Source of the DNA: Micromonospora sp. ATCC 39149
Lineage (GTDB): Bacteria > Actinomycetota > Actinomycetes > Mycobacteriales > Micromonosporaceae
Direction: 5' to 3'
Length of the DNA stretch: 47,762 bases
Assembly: GCF_000158815.1 (NCBI RefSeq)
Contig: NZ_GG657738.1
Span: 4,254,237-4,301,998 of the forward strand
In this document: positions 36,325 to 45,589 of the stretch, piece after piece
How positions within the stretch are numbered: position 1 is the stretch's first letter
Layout: every line of letters begins with the position of its first letter
Notes under the pieces: model-generated
Seen by the model: the letters and a program-made list of their open reading frames with translations, nothing else
The model's database searches: none
Told to the model about the DNA's origin: nothing
Program-made: the position numbers and the translations under genes

Positions 36325-37035
36325 ATGACCGAGATCGACTGGGAGCGCCTGCGGGCCGCCGCCACCGAGGTGATGCGGCACGCGTACGTGCCGTACTCGA
36401 AGTTCCCCGTCGGGGCCGCCGCCCTCGTCGACGACGGCCGGATCGTGGTCGGCTGCAACGTGGAGAACGCCGCGTACGGGGTGGTGCTCTGCGCCGAGTG
36501 CGGGGTGGTCTCCTCGCTGCACGCCACCGGCGGTGGCCGGATCGTCGCCCTGTCCTGCGTCGACGCCACCGGCGAGCCGCTGATGCCGTGTGGCCGGTGT
36601 CGGCAACTGCTCTGGGAGCAGGGCGGCCCGACCTGCCTGATCGAGGCCAAGGGCGGCCCGCTGACCATGGCCGAGCTGCTGCCGCACGCGTTCGACGTGG
36701 CCGACCTGGAGGCGGTGACCGGCGAGCGGCCGGTGCCCGTGGTGCCGGACCGGCTGGCCGCCTGGCGGGGGCGGGGCACCGTCTTCGTGCACGCGGACCT
36801 GTCGGCCGGGCGGCAGGTGTGGACGGCGTACTGGGAACGGTCGGCCGGGGACACGGAGGGCGCCGAGACCGGCGTGCTGGAGGAGGGCCCGAGCTGGGAC
36901 GAGGCGGCCGAGGCGGTCGCCTGGGGGCTCGCCCGGACCCCGCGCGTGGTGGTGGTGGACGCGACCGGCACCATCTTCTGGGCCGGCGAGGGGGAGCCGC
37001 CGCAGGAGGTCCCGGTCCGCTGGTCCGCCCCTTGA
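36325..37035 (+). CDS. cdd: Cytidine deaminase with an extra C-terminal domain
   Basis: The first 130 residues are a complete zinc cytidine deaminase: YSKFPVGAAAL, NVENAAYG, zinc ligands C56 in CAE and C89/C92 in PCGRC, and catalytic E58. It deaminates cytidine and deoxycytidine to (deoxy)uridine. Standard enzymes end near residue 130, but this one has 236 residues. The extra 100 residues include TVFVHADLSAGRQVWTAYWE, a Glu-rich loop and ARTPRVVVVDATGTIFWAGE, which looks like a small alpha/beta or beta domain of unknown role. CAGAAT at 36313-36318 lies six bases before the ATG with no ribosome binding site, so a leaderless message is likely. It stands between the importer and thymidine phosphorylase. 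Confidence 0.93.
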   Translation: MTEIDWERLRAAATEVMRHAYVPYSKFPVGAAALVDDGRIVVGCNVENAAYGVVLCAECGVVSSLHATGGGRIVALSCVDATGEPLMPCGRCRQLLWEQGGPTCLIEAKGGPLTMAELLPHAFDVADLEAVTGERPVPVVPDRLAAWRGRGTVFVHADLSAGRQVWTAYWERSAGDTEGAETGVLEEGPSWDEAAEAVAWGLARTPRVVVVDATGTIFWAGEGEPPQEVPVRWSAP

Positions 37036-37086
37036 GCTGCGGCGGTTCGCGCACCGGCGATCGCGACGACTGATGGGAACTCAACG

Positions 37087-38367
37087 GTGAGTGCTTTCAC
37101 GGCGGTGGACGTCATCCGCGCCAAGCGGGACGGCGGGGTGCTGGGCGACGCCCAGATCGACTGGGTCGTCGACGCGTACACGAAGGGTCTGGTGGCCGAC
37201 GAGCAGATGTCGGCGCTGGCCATGGCGATCCTGCTGCGCGGGATGACCGCGCCGGAGATCGCCCGGTGGACCGCCGCGATGATCGCCAGCGGCGAGCGGC
37301 TGGACCTCTCCGCCGTCGACCGGCCGACCGTCGACAAGCACTCCACCGGTGGCGTCGGTGACAAGATCACCCTCCCGCTCACCCCGCTGGTCGCGGCCTG
37401 CGGCGGCGCGGTGCCCCAGCTGTCCGGGCGCGGGCTCGGCCACACCGGCGGCACGCTGGACAAGCTGGAGTCGATCCCGGGCTGGCGGGCCACGCTGACC
37501 AACGACGAGTTCATCCGCCAGCTCCGCGAGGTGGGCGCGGTGATCTGCGCGGCGGGCGAGGGCCTCGCGCCGGCAGACCGCAAGCTGTACGCGCTGCGCG
37601 ACGTCACCGGCACCGTCGAGGCGATCCCCCTGATCGCCAGCTCGATCATGAGCAAGAAGATCGCCGAGGGCACCGGCGCGCTGGTGCTCGACGTGAAGGT
37701 CGGCTCCGGGGCGTTCATGAAGTCCATCGACGACGCCCGCGAGCTGGCCCGCACGATGGTCGAGCTGGGCGGCGCGCACGGCGTGAGGACGGTCGCCCTG
37801 CTCACCGACATGTCCACCCCGCTCGGGCTGGCCGTCGGCAACGCCGTCGAGGTCACCGAGTCGGTCGAGGTGCTGGCCGGCGGCGGGCCCGCCGACGTGG
37901 TGGAGCTGACCCTGGCCCTGGCCCGGGAGATGCTCGACGCGGCGGGGCTGCCCGACGCCGACCCGGAGGCGGCACTGCGTGACGGCCGCGCGATGGACGT
38001 CTGGCGGGCGATGATCCGCGCCCAGGGCGGCGACCCGGACGCGCCCATGCCACCGGCACCCGAGGTGGAGGTGGTCCGCGCCGACTCCGACGGCTTCGTG
38101 GCGTCGGTCGACGCGTACGCGATCGGGGTGGCCGCCTGGCGGCTCGGCGCGGGCCGCGCCCGCAAGGAGGACGCGGTGAGCGTCCCGTCCGGGGTGCTGC
38201 TTCGCAAGCGCCCCGGCGACTCCGTACGCGCCGGCGAGCCGCTGTACGAGCTGCGCGCCGAGCACGCCGCCCGGATCCCGGCGGCGCTGGCCGAGGCGGT
38301 CCGGGCGGTACGGATCTCGCCGACCGCCCCGACCCCGCAGCCGCTGGTCATCGAGCGGATCGGCTGA
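37087..38367 (+). CDS. deoA: Thymidine phosphorylase
   Basis: This 426-residue enzyme splits thymidine, and usually uridine/deoxyuridine in the wider pyrimidine phosphorylase group, with phosphate to base and (deoxy)ribose-1-phosphate. The family signature region SGRGLGHTGGTLDKLESIPG is intact. DKHSTGGVGDKITLPL provides the phosphate-binding loop, and ASSIMSKKIAEGTGALVLDVKVGSGAFMK, divided over two strands, is standard. The GTG at 37087 has GGGAA upstream. With cytidine deaminase 51 bases ahead, it forms a direct route from cytidine-type nucleosides to free uracil or thymine and sugar phosphate. Confidence 0.96.
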   Translation: MSAFTAVDVIRAKRDGGVLGDAQIDWVVDAYTKGLVADEQMSALAMAILLRGMTAPEIARWTAAMIASGERLDLSAVDRPTVDKHSTGGVGDKITLPLTPLVAACGGAVPQLSGRGLGHTGGTLDKLESIPGWRATLTNDEFIRQLREVGAVICAAGEGLAPADRKLYALRDVTGTVEAIPLIASSIMSKKIAEGTGALVLDVKVGSGAFMKSIDDARELARTMVELGGAHGVRTVALLTDMSTPLGLAVGNAVEVTESVEVLAGGGPADVVELTLALAREMLDAAGLPDADPEAALRDGRAMDVWRAMIRAQGGDPDAPMPPAPEVEVVRADSDGFVASVDAYAIGVAAWRLGAGRARKEDAVSVPSGVLLRKRPGDSVRAGEPLYELRAEHAARIPAALAEAVRAVRISPTAPTPQPLVIERIG

Positions 38368-38476
38368 ACCGCCCCCGCCCCCGCCCGCCGTGGTGCCGCT
38401 CGTCGTGAACCGCTATCCTCCCAGGCCAAGGGGGACGACCGGCACTGAGCCGATGCGACTGACAGGGATCTGAGCC

Positions 38477-39157
38477 GTGCGCGTTTCCGCTCCCGACCCG
38501 CGAGAGGTCCGTGACGCCAGCCTGGACGAGCTGTCCCGGCTGGGGCTGCCGCTGCCACCGAGCCAGTTTCCCCTGGTGTGGGAGCCGGGCGACGAGATCG
38601 AGCTGCGGCCGACCGTCGAGATCGAGGCGCGCATCGCCGTGCTGCACGTGATCCTGGCCCGGTGTTTCGGCATGCCGGCGCAGGCGGCGATGAGCTGGCT
38701 GCTCAACTCCCACCTGGTCGACCTGGTCACCCCGCCGGAGTGGCAGTTCGTGATGGGCGGCCGGGGCGACCACCGGTCGTTCGTGCTGCACCACGACGCG
38801 CTGTTCTCGCTGGCCTGGGTGCTCGGCCTGGCCAAGCAGCTCGACCCGACGCTGCCGGTCGACGAGCGGCTGGTGGAGCGGCTGCCGCACATCGCGGGCG
38901 GGGAGAGCTTCCAGCAGTGGCGCTCCCGCATCCTGGCCGCGCCCCAGCACCCGGCCGACGCGGCGGCCCTGCTCGACCTGCACTACTGCCTCGACTGGGC
39001 GTACCTGGAGCTGGAGCGCGACGGGCGGTCGCCGCCCGGCCTGGTCGACGCCAACGCGATCGGGCAGCGCCGGTGGGCGCTGGAGTGGGCGGTGGTCCTG
39101 CGAGGGCCCTACCACGAGGAGCCGCCGGGCTGGGAAGAGGTCGACCTTTCCACCTGA
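38477..39157 (+). CDS. DUF4272 family protein
   Basis: This 226-residue soluble protein resembles DUF4272. The pattern is IEARIAVLHVILARCFG, DALFSLAWVLGLAKQLDP and the terminal DANAIGQRRWALEWAV, where an Arg-Trp helix is typical. The function of the family is unknown. The GTG at 38477 has AGGGATCTGAGCC upstream. TATCCT at about 38413 may be the -10 box of its own promoter. It lies between deoA and the methyltransferase gene, inside the nucleoside island, but a functional link is unproven. Confidence 0.7.
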   Translation: MRVSAPDPREVRDASLDELSRLGLPLPPSQFPLVWEPGDEIELRPTVEIEARIAVLHVILARCFGMPAQAAMSWLLNSHLVDLVTPPEWQFVMGGRGDHRSFVLHHDALFSLAWVLGLAKQLDPTLPVDERLVERLPHIAGGESFQQWRSRILAAPQHPADAAALLDLHYCLDWAYLELERDGRSPPGLVDANAIGQRRWALEWAVVLRGPYHEEPPGWEEVDLST

Positions 39158-39176
39158 GCGGCGGGCCGCGCCCCGG

Positions 39177-40142
39177 TCAGCGGGGGCGGTACACGCCGAG
39201 CCGTACCGCGAGGGTCACCCGGACCGGCTCGGGTAGCGCGGCGATCCGGGCGGCGAGGGTGGCCGGGTCGGTGTGCCAGGCGCTGGGTCCCATCCCGACC
39301 AGGGTGGCCACCTGCCGGCCGGTGAGTTCCAGCCGGGCCCGCAGCACGCTCTCGGCGGTCTGCTCGAAGTGGCCGGCCAGGCTCCCGGCGACCCGGTCCG
39401 CCTTGTCGGGGTCGACCTTCAGCAGGTCGAGCGAGTCGACCAGTTCGGCGAGGTGGTCCTCGGCGGGGGTGACCACGAGCAGCGCGCCGGCCGGGTGGAG
39501 CACCCGGCGGAACTCCGCGCCGTTGCGCGGGGCGAAGACGTCGAGCAGCACGGCGACGCTGGCGTCGGCCAGCGGAAGCCGCCGCCAGGTGTCGGCGAGC
39601 GCCGCCGCCGCGCGCGGGTGGGCCCGCGCTGCCCGGCGCAGCGCCGGCTTGGAGACGTCCAGGGCCAGGCCCACGGCGTCGGGCAGCGCCGCCAGCACCG
39701 CGGCGAGGTGCCGGCCCGTGCCCGCCCCGGCGTCCACCACCAGCGGGTACGTCCCGACGGCCGGCTGTCCGGCGGACGCGTCATGTCCAGCGGACGCATC
39801 CCGCCCGGCTTGGGCATCCTGCCCGTCTTTGCCGGCCGACGCGTCCGCTCCGGGGGCCTCCGGCGGGTGGCTCAGCGCGGCGAGCGCGGCGGCGGCGAGC
39901 GCGGCCGAGAGCGTGTCGTAGTGCCCGGCGGCGAGGAAGTCGGCGCGGGCGGCCACCATCTCGGCGGTGTCGCCCACGTGCGGGGCCCGGCCGGCGAGCA
40001 GGTCGACGTACCCCTGGCGGGCCACGTCGAAGCTGTGCCGGCGCGGGCAGCGCAGCGCCCGGGTGGTCCCGGCGGCGGCCTCGGTGAGCGGTTCCGCGCA
40101 GACCGGGCAACGCAGCCGGTCGACGATGCGGGGGTCCATCAC
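39177..40142 (-). CDS. 23S rRNA (guanine-N1)-methyltransferase, RlmA family
   Basis: This 321-residue protein has an N-terminal zinc-binding module (LRCPVCAEPL, then LRCPRRHSFD), GYVDLL, and a SAM-binding domain with VVDAGAGTGRH and DVFAPRNGAEFRRVL. This is the RlmA(I)/RlmA(II) layout of enzymes that methylate G745 or G748 in helix 35 of 23S rRNA; TlrB, a tylosin-resistance enzyme, is a member. A low-complexity insertion (about residues 95-130) with repeated DASAG units separates the two parts. It starts at GTG 40142 or ATG 40139, both with GGGAGG upstream on the minus strand. It is divergent from adenosine deaminase. Confidence 0.85.
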   Translation of the reverse strand: MMDPRIVDRLRCPVCAEPLTEAAAGTTRALRCPRRHSFDVARQGYVDLLAGRAPHVGDTAEMVAARADFLAAGHYDTLSAALAAAALAALSHPPEAPGADASAGKDGQDAQAGRDASAGHDASAGQPAVGTYPLVVDAGAGTGRHLAAVLAALPDAVGLALDVSKPALRRAARAHPRAAAALADTWRRLPLADASVAVLLDVFAPRNGAEFRRVLHPAGALLVVTPAEDHLAELVDSLDLLKVDPDKADRVAGSLAGHFEQTAESVLRARLELTGRQVATLVGMGPSAWHTDPATLAARIAALPEPVRVTLAVRLGVYRPR

Positions 40143-40160
40143 CTGGACATCCTCCCAGCC

Positions 40161-40202
40161 GGTCGCGTCGGCGACCCGGCCGGTCGCTACTAGGGTCTGG
40201 GC
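40161..40202 (+). promoter_or_regulatory. Promoter and inverted repeat of adenosine deaminase
   Basis: TAGGGT (40191-40196), within TACTAGGGT, lies six bases before the ATG, indicating a leaderless transcript. GGTCGC (40161-40166) and GCGACC (40171-40176) form a perfect 6-bp inverted repeat at the -35 position. This site could bind a regulator that also affects the divergent methyltransferase gene. Confidence 0.45.
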
Positions 40203-41280
40203 ATGGTCGCAATCTCATACGAGGACATCGTCAAGGTCCCCAAGGCGCTGCTGCACGACCACCTCGACGGCGGCCTGCGGCCGGCGACGATCGTCGAGCT
40301 GGCCGCCGAGGTCGGCCACGAGCTGCCCACCACCGACCCGGAAGCGCTCGGCCGCTGGTTCGTCGCGGCGGCGAACTCCGGCTCGCTGGAGCGCTACCTG
40401 GAGACGTTCGCCCACACCGTGGCGGTCATGCAGACCGCGCCCGCACTGCGGCGGGTGGCCCAGGAGTGCGCGCTGGACCTGGCCGCCGACGGGGTCGTCT
40501 ACGCCGAGGTGCGGTTCGCCCCCGAGCAGCACCTGGAGCGGGACCTGACCCTGGACGAGGTGGTCGAGGCGGTCGTCGCCGGGTTCGCCGAGGGCGCGGC
40601 GCTCGCCGCCGACGCCGGCCATCCGATCCGGGTCGGCACCCTGCTCACCGCCATGCGGCACGCCGCCCGGTCGCAGGAGATCGCCGAACTGGCGGTGCGG
40701 CACCGCGACGCCGGCGTGGTGGGCTTCGACATCGCCGGGGCGGAGGCGGGATTCCCGCCCACCCGGCACCTGGACGCCTTCGAGTACCTGCAGCGGGAGA
40801 ACTTCCACTTCACCATTCACGCCGGCGAGGCGTTCGGGCTGCCGTCGATCTGGCAGGCCATCCAGTGGTGCGGCGCGGACCGCCTCGGCCACGGGGTGCG
40901 CATCGTGGACGACATCACCCCCGGCGACCCGCCCGTGCTGGGCCGGCTGGCCGCGTACGTGCGGGACAAGCGGATCCCGCTGGAGCTGTGCCCGTCGTCG
41001 AACGTGCAGACCGGCGCGGCGGCGTCGATCGCCGAGCACAAAAAAAAGGCTTCTGCGCGATCTGCGGTTCCGGGTGACGGTGAACACCGACAACCGGCTG
41101 ATGAGCGGCACCTCGATGTCCCGGGAGATGGCGCTGCTGGCGGAGGCCTTCGGCTACGGCTGGAAGGAGCTCCAATGGTTCACCATCAACGCGATGAAGA
41201 GCGCGTTCATCCCGTTCGACGAGCGGCTGGCCATCATCGACGAGGTGATCAAGCCGGCGTACGGGAAGCTGCTGGGCTGA
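40203..41280 (+). CDS. add: Adenosine deaminase, frame broken at an A8 run
   Basis: The gene encodes a zinc amidohydrolase of about 358 residues converting adenosine to inosine. LLHDHLDGG (metal-binding HxH), [10 protein letters not shown] (catalytic Glu) and [13 protein letters not shown] are the expected motifs. The frame changes at a run of eight A residues (41040-41047), after codon 279 (His of SIAEH). Downstream homology [16 protein letters not shown] is in another frame. Removing one A restores a continuous 359-codon frame. Related enzymes have a Pro-hydrophobic pair here instead of the Lys codons, so the whole A-run is suspicious. Its stop codon abuts that of the convergent uridine-kinase-like gene (TGATCA, 41278-41283). 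Confidence 0.9.
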
Positions 41281-41886
41281 TCAGGGGTGGTGCGGGTGGC
41301 CGGCGAGCAGGTCGGCCACCCGGCGCAGCACCTCGCGGGCCGGGGCCGGGTGAGCGCCGAGCCCCGCCTGGCGGCGCAGCACCGCCGGCTCCGCGCGCAG
41401 CAGGGCCAGGCCGCGCCGCAGCAGCATCCCGGGAGCCTTGCGCTGCTCGGCCAGGTCGCGGGCGAGCCGCCGGAAAAAGGTGGTGCCGCGCGGCCGGCGC
41501 AGCGCGTACGCCCCGGCGAGCAGCCCTCGCCGTCGGCATTCCTCGACGATCTCGGCGGCGAAAATCCCTTCGGCGACGAAAAGTGGCGATCCGGCGACCT
41601 CGAATGTCCGGGTGGCCACCCGCCGGTCCGCGCCGATCGCATAAACCGGCACTTCGGCCTTGCCGTCCCGCGCCAGCCGGGCAATCGTTTCCACGGCCGC
41701 CCCGGCGTCCCACGACTGGGGTGAGTCCCAGTCCACAAGACCGTTTTGGCGCGGTAACGTAGGGTCATCACCATCCTTGTAGAAGTCGTCCAGACAAAGA
41801 ACAGGAAGCCCGGTTTGTTGGGCTATGTACGACTTTCCGGAGCCCGAAGGGCCGGCGAGCAGGACGAGGCGGTGGGGGTGATCCAT
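41281..41886 (-). CDS. Uridine kinase-like P-loop protein
   Basis: This 201-residue protein has a P-loop GPSGSGKS (12-19), then [14 protein letters not shown], matching the uridine kinase/phosphoribulokinase fold, where DDFY is the substrate-binding strand. [10 protein letters not shown] and [12 protein letters not shown] follow the same plan. A role phosphorylating uridine/cytidine with ATP or GTP for salvage fits the neighbouring importer and deaminases, but substrate preference is uncertain. The ATG at 41886 lies opposite the conservon promoter region. It ends back to back with add without any spacer. Confidence 0.82.
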   Translation of the reverse strand: MDHPHRLVLLAGPSGSGKSYIAQQTGLPVLCLDDFYKDGDDPTLPRQNGLVDWDSPQSWDAGAAVETIARLARDGKAEVPVYAIGADRRVATRTFEVAGSPLFVAEGIFAAEIVEECRRRGLLAGAYALRRPRGTTFFRRLARDLAEQRKAPGMLLRRGLALLRAEPAVLRRQAGLGAHPAPAREVLRRVADLLAGHPHHP

Positions 41887-42007
41887 TACTGTCAGTCACT
41901 CCGGCTGGACGGATTGCGAGCAAATTGCATCAACATCTCATCACACCTCCGGCGACGGCCAGCCTGGGCTTTCTCTTTGGAACACGGCGTGATGGAATCT
42001 CGGAGGT

Positions 42008-42050
42008 CCGACCCGCCGGGTCGGTCGCTGAGCGTTGCCCGGGGCAACGC
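42008..42050 (+). promoter_or_regulatory. Tandem hairpins in the conservon leader
   Basis: CCGACCC/GGGTCGG (42008-42014 with 42018-42024, 3-nt loop) and GCGTTGCC/GGCAACGC (42032-42039 with 42043-42050, 3-nt loop) are two perfect adjacent stem-loops. The second ends 29 bases before the kinase GTG. They may form an attenuator, a terminator of upstream transcription or a stabilising leader. Confidence 0.55.
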
Positions 42051-42079
42051 GCGAACGCTGTGATCGCGAGGGCGGTGAC

Positions 42080-45000
42080 GTGAGCAAACGACCGAAGACG
42101 GCGGGTTCCTTCCTGTCGCGACTGCGTCGGCCGGTCGGCCGGCTCCGCGACATGCCGATCTGGTCCAAGCTCGGTCTCATCATGATCGTGCCGACCATCG
42201 CCACGGTCGTCGTCGGCACCAGTGGCCTCGTCGACAACCTGGAAACGCTGAACAACGCCAACCGCTCCGGCGACCTGGCCAATCTGGTGGGCTACTCGGG
42301 CGACCTGGTCAACAGCCTCCAGGACGAACGCACCTCCGCGGTGTTGCTGCTCGGGGCGAGCGGCGACCAGGCCAAGGCGCAGTACCAGGAGGCGTACAAC
42401 CGGGTCAACATCCGGGTCGACCAGGACAAGGTGCCGTACCTGCAACAGCGGGGGGAGGTCGACGGCCTGCCGAGCAGCCTGGAGGGCCTCCTCGACGGGA
42501 TCGACCAGAACCTGAAGGACCTCCCCGGCACCCGCAGCCAGGTCTTCAACGGCAAGTTGAAGATCATCGACGCCATGCAGGCGTACGAGGGCCTGATCAA
42601 CGACCTGCTGTCCATCCGCGACTCCGCCACCCACCTCGCCGGTGACAACGACCTGAGCGACCGGATGCGGGCCGCGGCAGCCGTCGCCCGGGAGAAGGAA
42701 TACCTCTCGGTCCGCCGGGTCGTGGTGCACCGGGCGCTGATCCAGCGCGAGTTGACCCCCATCCTGCGCACCGACTACATCGCCAGCGGCACCGGCCAGC
42801 AGCAGGCACTGCAAAGCTTCAAGGCGGTGGCCAGCCTGGACGAGTCGGACCTGCACGACCAGACCGTCGCCGGCGGCGACCGGCGCGAGGCGCAGAACTA
42901 CACCGGCTGGCTCGACGGCAACACCAACGGCAGCATGGCCAACGCGCCGTTCGGGCCGGATCAGTGGGACGCGGCCATGGTCGCCAGCGCCAAACTGATC
43001 CGTACGGTCGAGGCGAAGCTCGACGGCAACGTGGTCAAGCAGGCCGACGCGCTCCGCTCCGACGTACAGCGCACGGTGTTCCTCCAGACCGGCCTGCTGC
43101 TCGGCATGCTGCTGCTGGCCATCCTGTTCGCGTACCTGGTCGCCCGGTCGATGGCCCGCTCGCTGCGCGACCTGCGCCAGGGTGCGCTCAGCATCGCCCA
43201 GTACGGTTTGCCCCAGGCCGTTGCCCGGCTGCGCGATCCGCAGTTTTCCAGCCAGCTCTCCCCGGTGCAGGCGGCCAACCAGATCGCCGAGCCGCTGCCG
43301 GTGCGCAGCAAGGACGAGTTCGGCCAGGTGACCGAGGCGTTCAACGCGGTCCACCTGGAGGCCGTACGGACGGCGGCGGAGCAGGCCGCGCTGCGCGCCT
43401 CCGTCGCGACCATGTTCGTCAACCTGGCCCGCCGTTCGCAGATCCTGGTCGACCGGCTGATCGGCCACCTCGACCGGCTGGAGCGCGGCGAGGAGGACCC
43501 GGACCGGCTGGCCGAGCTGTTCCAGCTCGACCACCTGGCCACCCGGATGCGCCGCAACGACGAGAACCTGCTGGTGCTCGCCGGGGCCGACTCCACCCGC
43601 GTGCAGCGCGAGCCGGCGGCACTGATCGACGTGCTGCGGGCCGCCCAGTCCGAGGTCGAGCACTACACCCGGATCGAGTTCGGGGTGATCGACCGTGACA
43701 TCGAGGTCGCCGCGCACGCGGTCAACGACCTGGTCCACCTGGTCGCCGAGCTGTTCGACAACGCGACCGCCTTCTCGCCGCCCGACTCGCAGGTGATGGT
43801 GGAGGCCCGCCGGGTCGGCGACCGGGCCAACCTCTACGTCGAGGACCGGGGCATCGGCATCAGCGCCGAGCAGCTACACGACCTCAACGACCGCCTCGCC
43901 TCGCCGCCGCAGGTGGACGTGGCCGTCTCCCGGATGATGGGCCTGGTTGTGGTCGCCCGGTTGGCGTCCCGGCACGGGGTCAAGGTCGAGCTGCGGCCCG
44001 GCACCGACCGGGGGACCGTCGCCGACGTCACCCTGCCCACCACCGTGCTGGTGCCCCGGGCGCTCTCCGGCCGGTTCCAGCAGCCCGGCGCGCTGCCGGC
44101 CCCTCCCGCCTCGCTCACCAGCTCGCAGCCCGGCGGGGCCCCCCGGCCCTGGGTGCCTTCGCGGCCTTCGGCAACAACCCGGCGACACCGGCGCCCACCC
44201 AGCGGCCGGGGCACTCGGGCAACCAGGTAACCCTGGGCGGCCGGTCGTTCGACCCGGCCTCGCGCAACGGCCACGGCACGCCCGCGTCGACCGGTTCCAT
44301 GCGGTCGATGCCGGCCTGGTCGGACCTGACCGGGGCCAGTGGCACCGCTGGCGGTGCCGCCGCCGGCCGCACCTCGAATGGCCAGTCGAGCGACCCGCTG
44401 CCGCAGCGGCGGGCGTCCGGCGACGGCGATCCGGCCAGCAGCGGCCAGCAGCCGGCCATCCCCCGACAGCTGCCGAGCAGCCCGGAGGCCCGGGGCTGGA
44501 CCCCGCCACCGGTCTCGGTGCCGCCGGTGTCCGCACCGCCGGTTTCCGTCTTTCCCGGTCTCGGGTCAGCCCGTCTCGGCCGCCCCGGTGTCCGGTCAGC
44601 CGTTCGGCACGCCCGTCTCCGGTCAGCCGTTCGGCACGCCCGTGTCCGGTCAGCCGTACTCGGCGCAGCCGCTGCCCAGTCGGCCGGTCCCGTCGGCCCA
44701 GGCGCCCGTGGCGCCGCCGGCCTGGCCGCCGGTGGCCGCGCCGGAGCCGGTCACCCCGCCGGTGCCGGAGCGCCTCGCCGCAGCCCTGGACATGACCACG
44801 GAGCTGCCCCGGGTGCCGAGCACCGAGGTGCCGAGCACGCCGGCCACCCAGCCGACGACCCCGCCCACGCCGGCGCGGTCGACGCCCGTGCAGGCCCAGA
44901 ACCGGCAGCAGCGGTACGCGGACGAGACGATGGAGCTGCCGATCTTCCGGGAGCTCGAGTCGGCCTGGTTCCGTACCCGCCGCTCGGGTTCGGAGGAGAC

Positions 45001-45589
45001 GGCCGGCGTCGCCCAGCGCGCGACCAATGGCGCCGGGAGCCCGGCGAACGCCGCCGTGACCCAACAGTTCTCCGCGGTCGACGTCACCGGCCGGCCCGTC
45101 CAGACACCAGCACCCGGGACGACAGGTAACGCACCGATGGCAGACACCCCGATGGCCGGAGGAATGCCGCGCGACAACGGGTCGCCGACCAACGGTGGCA
45201 CCCGCCCCGGTCCCGCCGAGGGCTTCGCCGGCCGGCGGCCCACGCCGCAGGCCCACGCCTGGCAGACTGCCGCGGACGACGGCTGGCGGGCCGCCTCGGC
45301 GGCCACCGAGGTCCCGGTGGCGGAGACCACCCGCAAGGGCCTGCCGAAGCGGGTGCCGATGGCCCAACTCGTGCCTGGCGGGGTGGAGAAGCCCACCACG
45401 TCGGTCCAGCGCCGTACGCCGGAGGGCGTCCGCGGTCTGCTCTCGGCATACCATCGAGGCGTGCAGCGTGGGCGTACCGAGCCCGACGGCAACCCGACCA
45501 ACCCGGAGGCAGCTCCGGGTGGGCAGCAATCCTCGCAGTCTGGCTCAGGCCCGGTGGCCGGGAGCGGGCAGAAGGAGCAACAAGGATGA
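42080..45589 (+). CDS. cvnA: Conservon sensor histidine kinase (nitrate/nitrite-sensing-type domain), frame broken twice
   Basis: The repaired protein would be about 1169 residues. It has a transmembrane helix (about 30-52), an extracytoplasmic helical sensor of the nitrate/nitrite-sensing (NIT) type (about 60-330), a second helix (about 334-358), a HAMP-like segment, a dimerisation region with candidate phospho-His in [12 protein letters not shown], and an ATPase domain with [13 protein letters not shown] and EDRGIGIS. A long Pro/Gln/Ser-rich tail ends in [15 protein letters not shown] and [15 protein letters not shown]. The frame shifts near 44136-44147 (C-run, one base apparently lost) and near 44550-44556 (TTTCCC, one base apparently gained). 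The two cancel, giving 3510 bases. Start GTG 42080 follows GAGGGCGGTGAC. The stop overlaps the roadblock gene (ATGA). Confidence 0.88.
44594..44657 (+). repeat. 27-bp in-frame repeats in the kinase tail
   Basis: Units starting GGTCAGCCGTTCGGCACGCC at 44594 and 44621 are nearly identical, and a third partial unit follows at 44648. They encode repeats of GQPFGTPVS. The repeats are next to the second frame break and could complicate assembly. Confidence 0.75.

Noticed and set aside
41040..41049. Programmed -1 frameshift site (A AAA AAG) in add
   Set aside because: The heptamer is in the right phase, but a -1 shift leads to a stop about ten codons later. The homologous continuation needs the +1 (or -2) frame, so classic -1 frameshifting does not explain the break.
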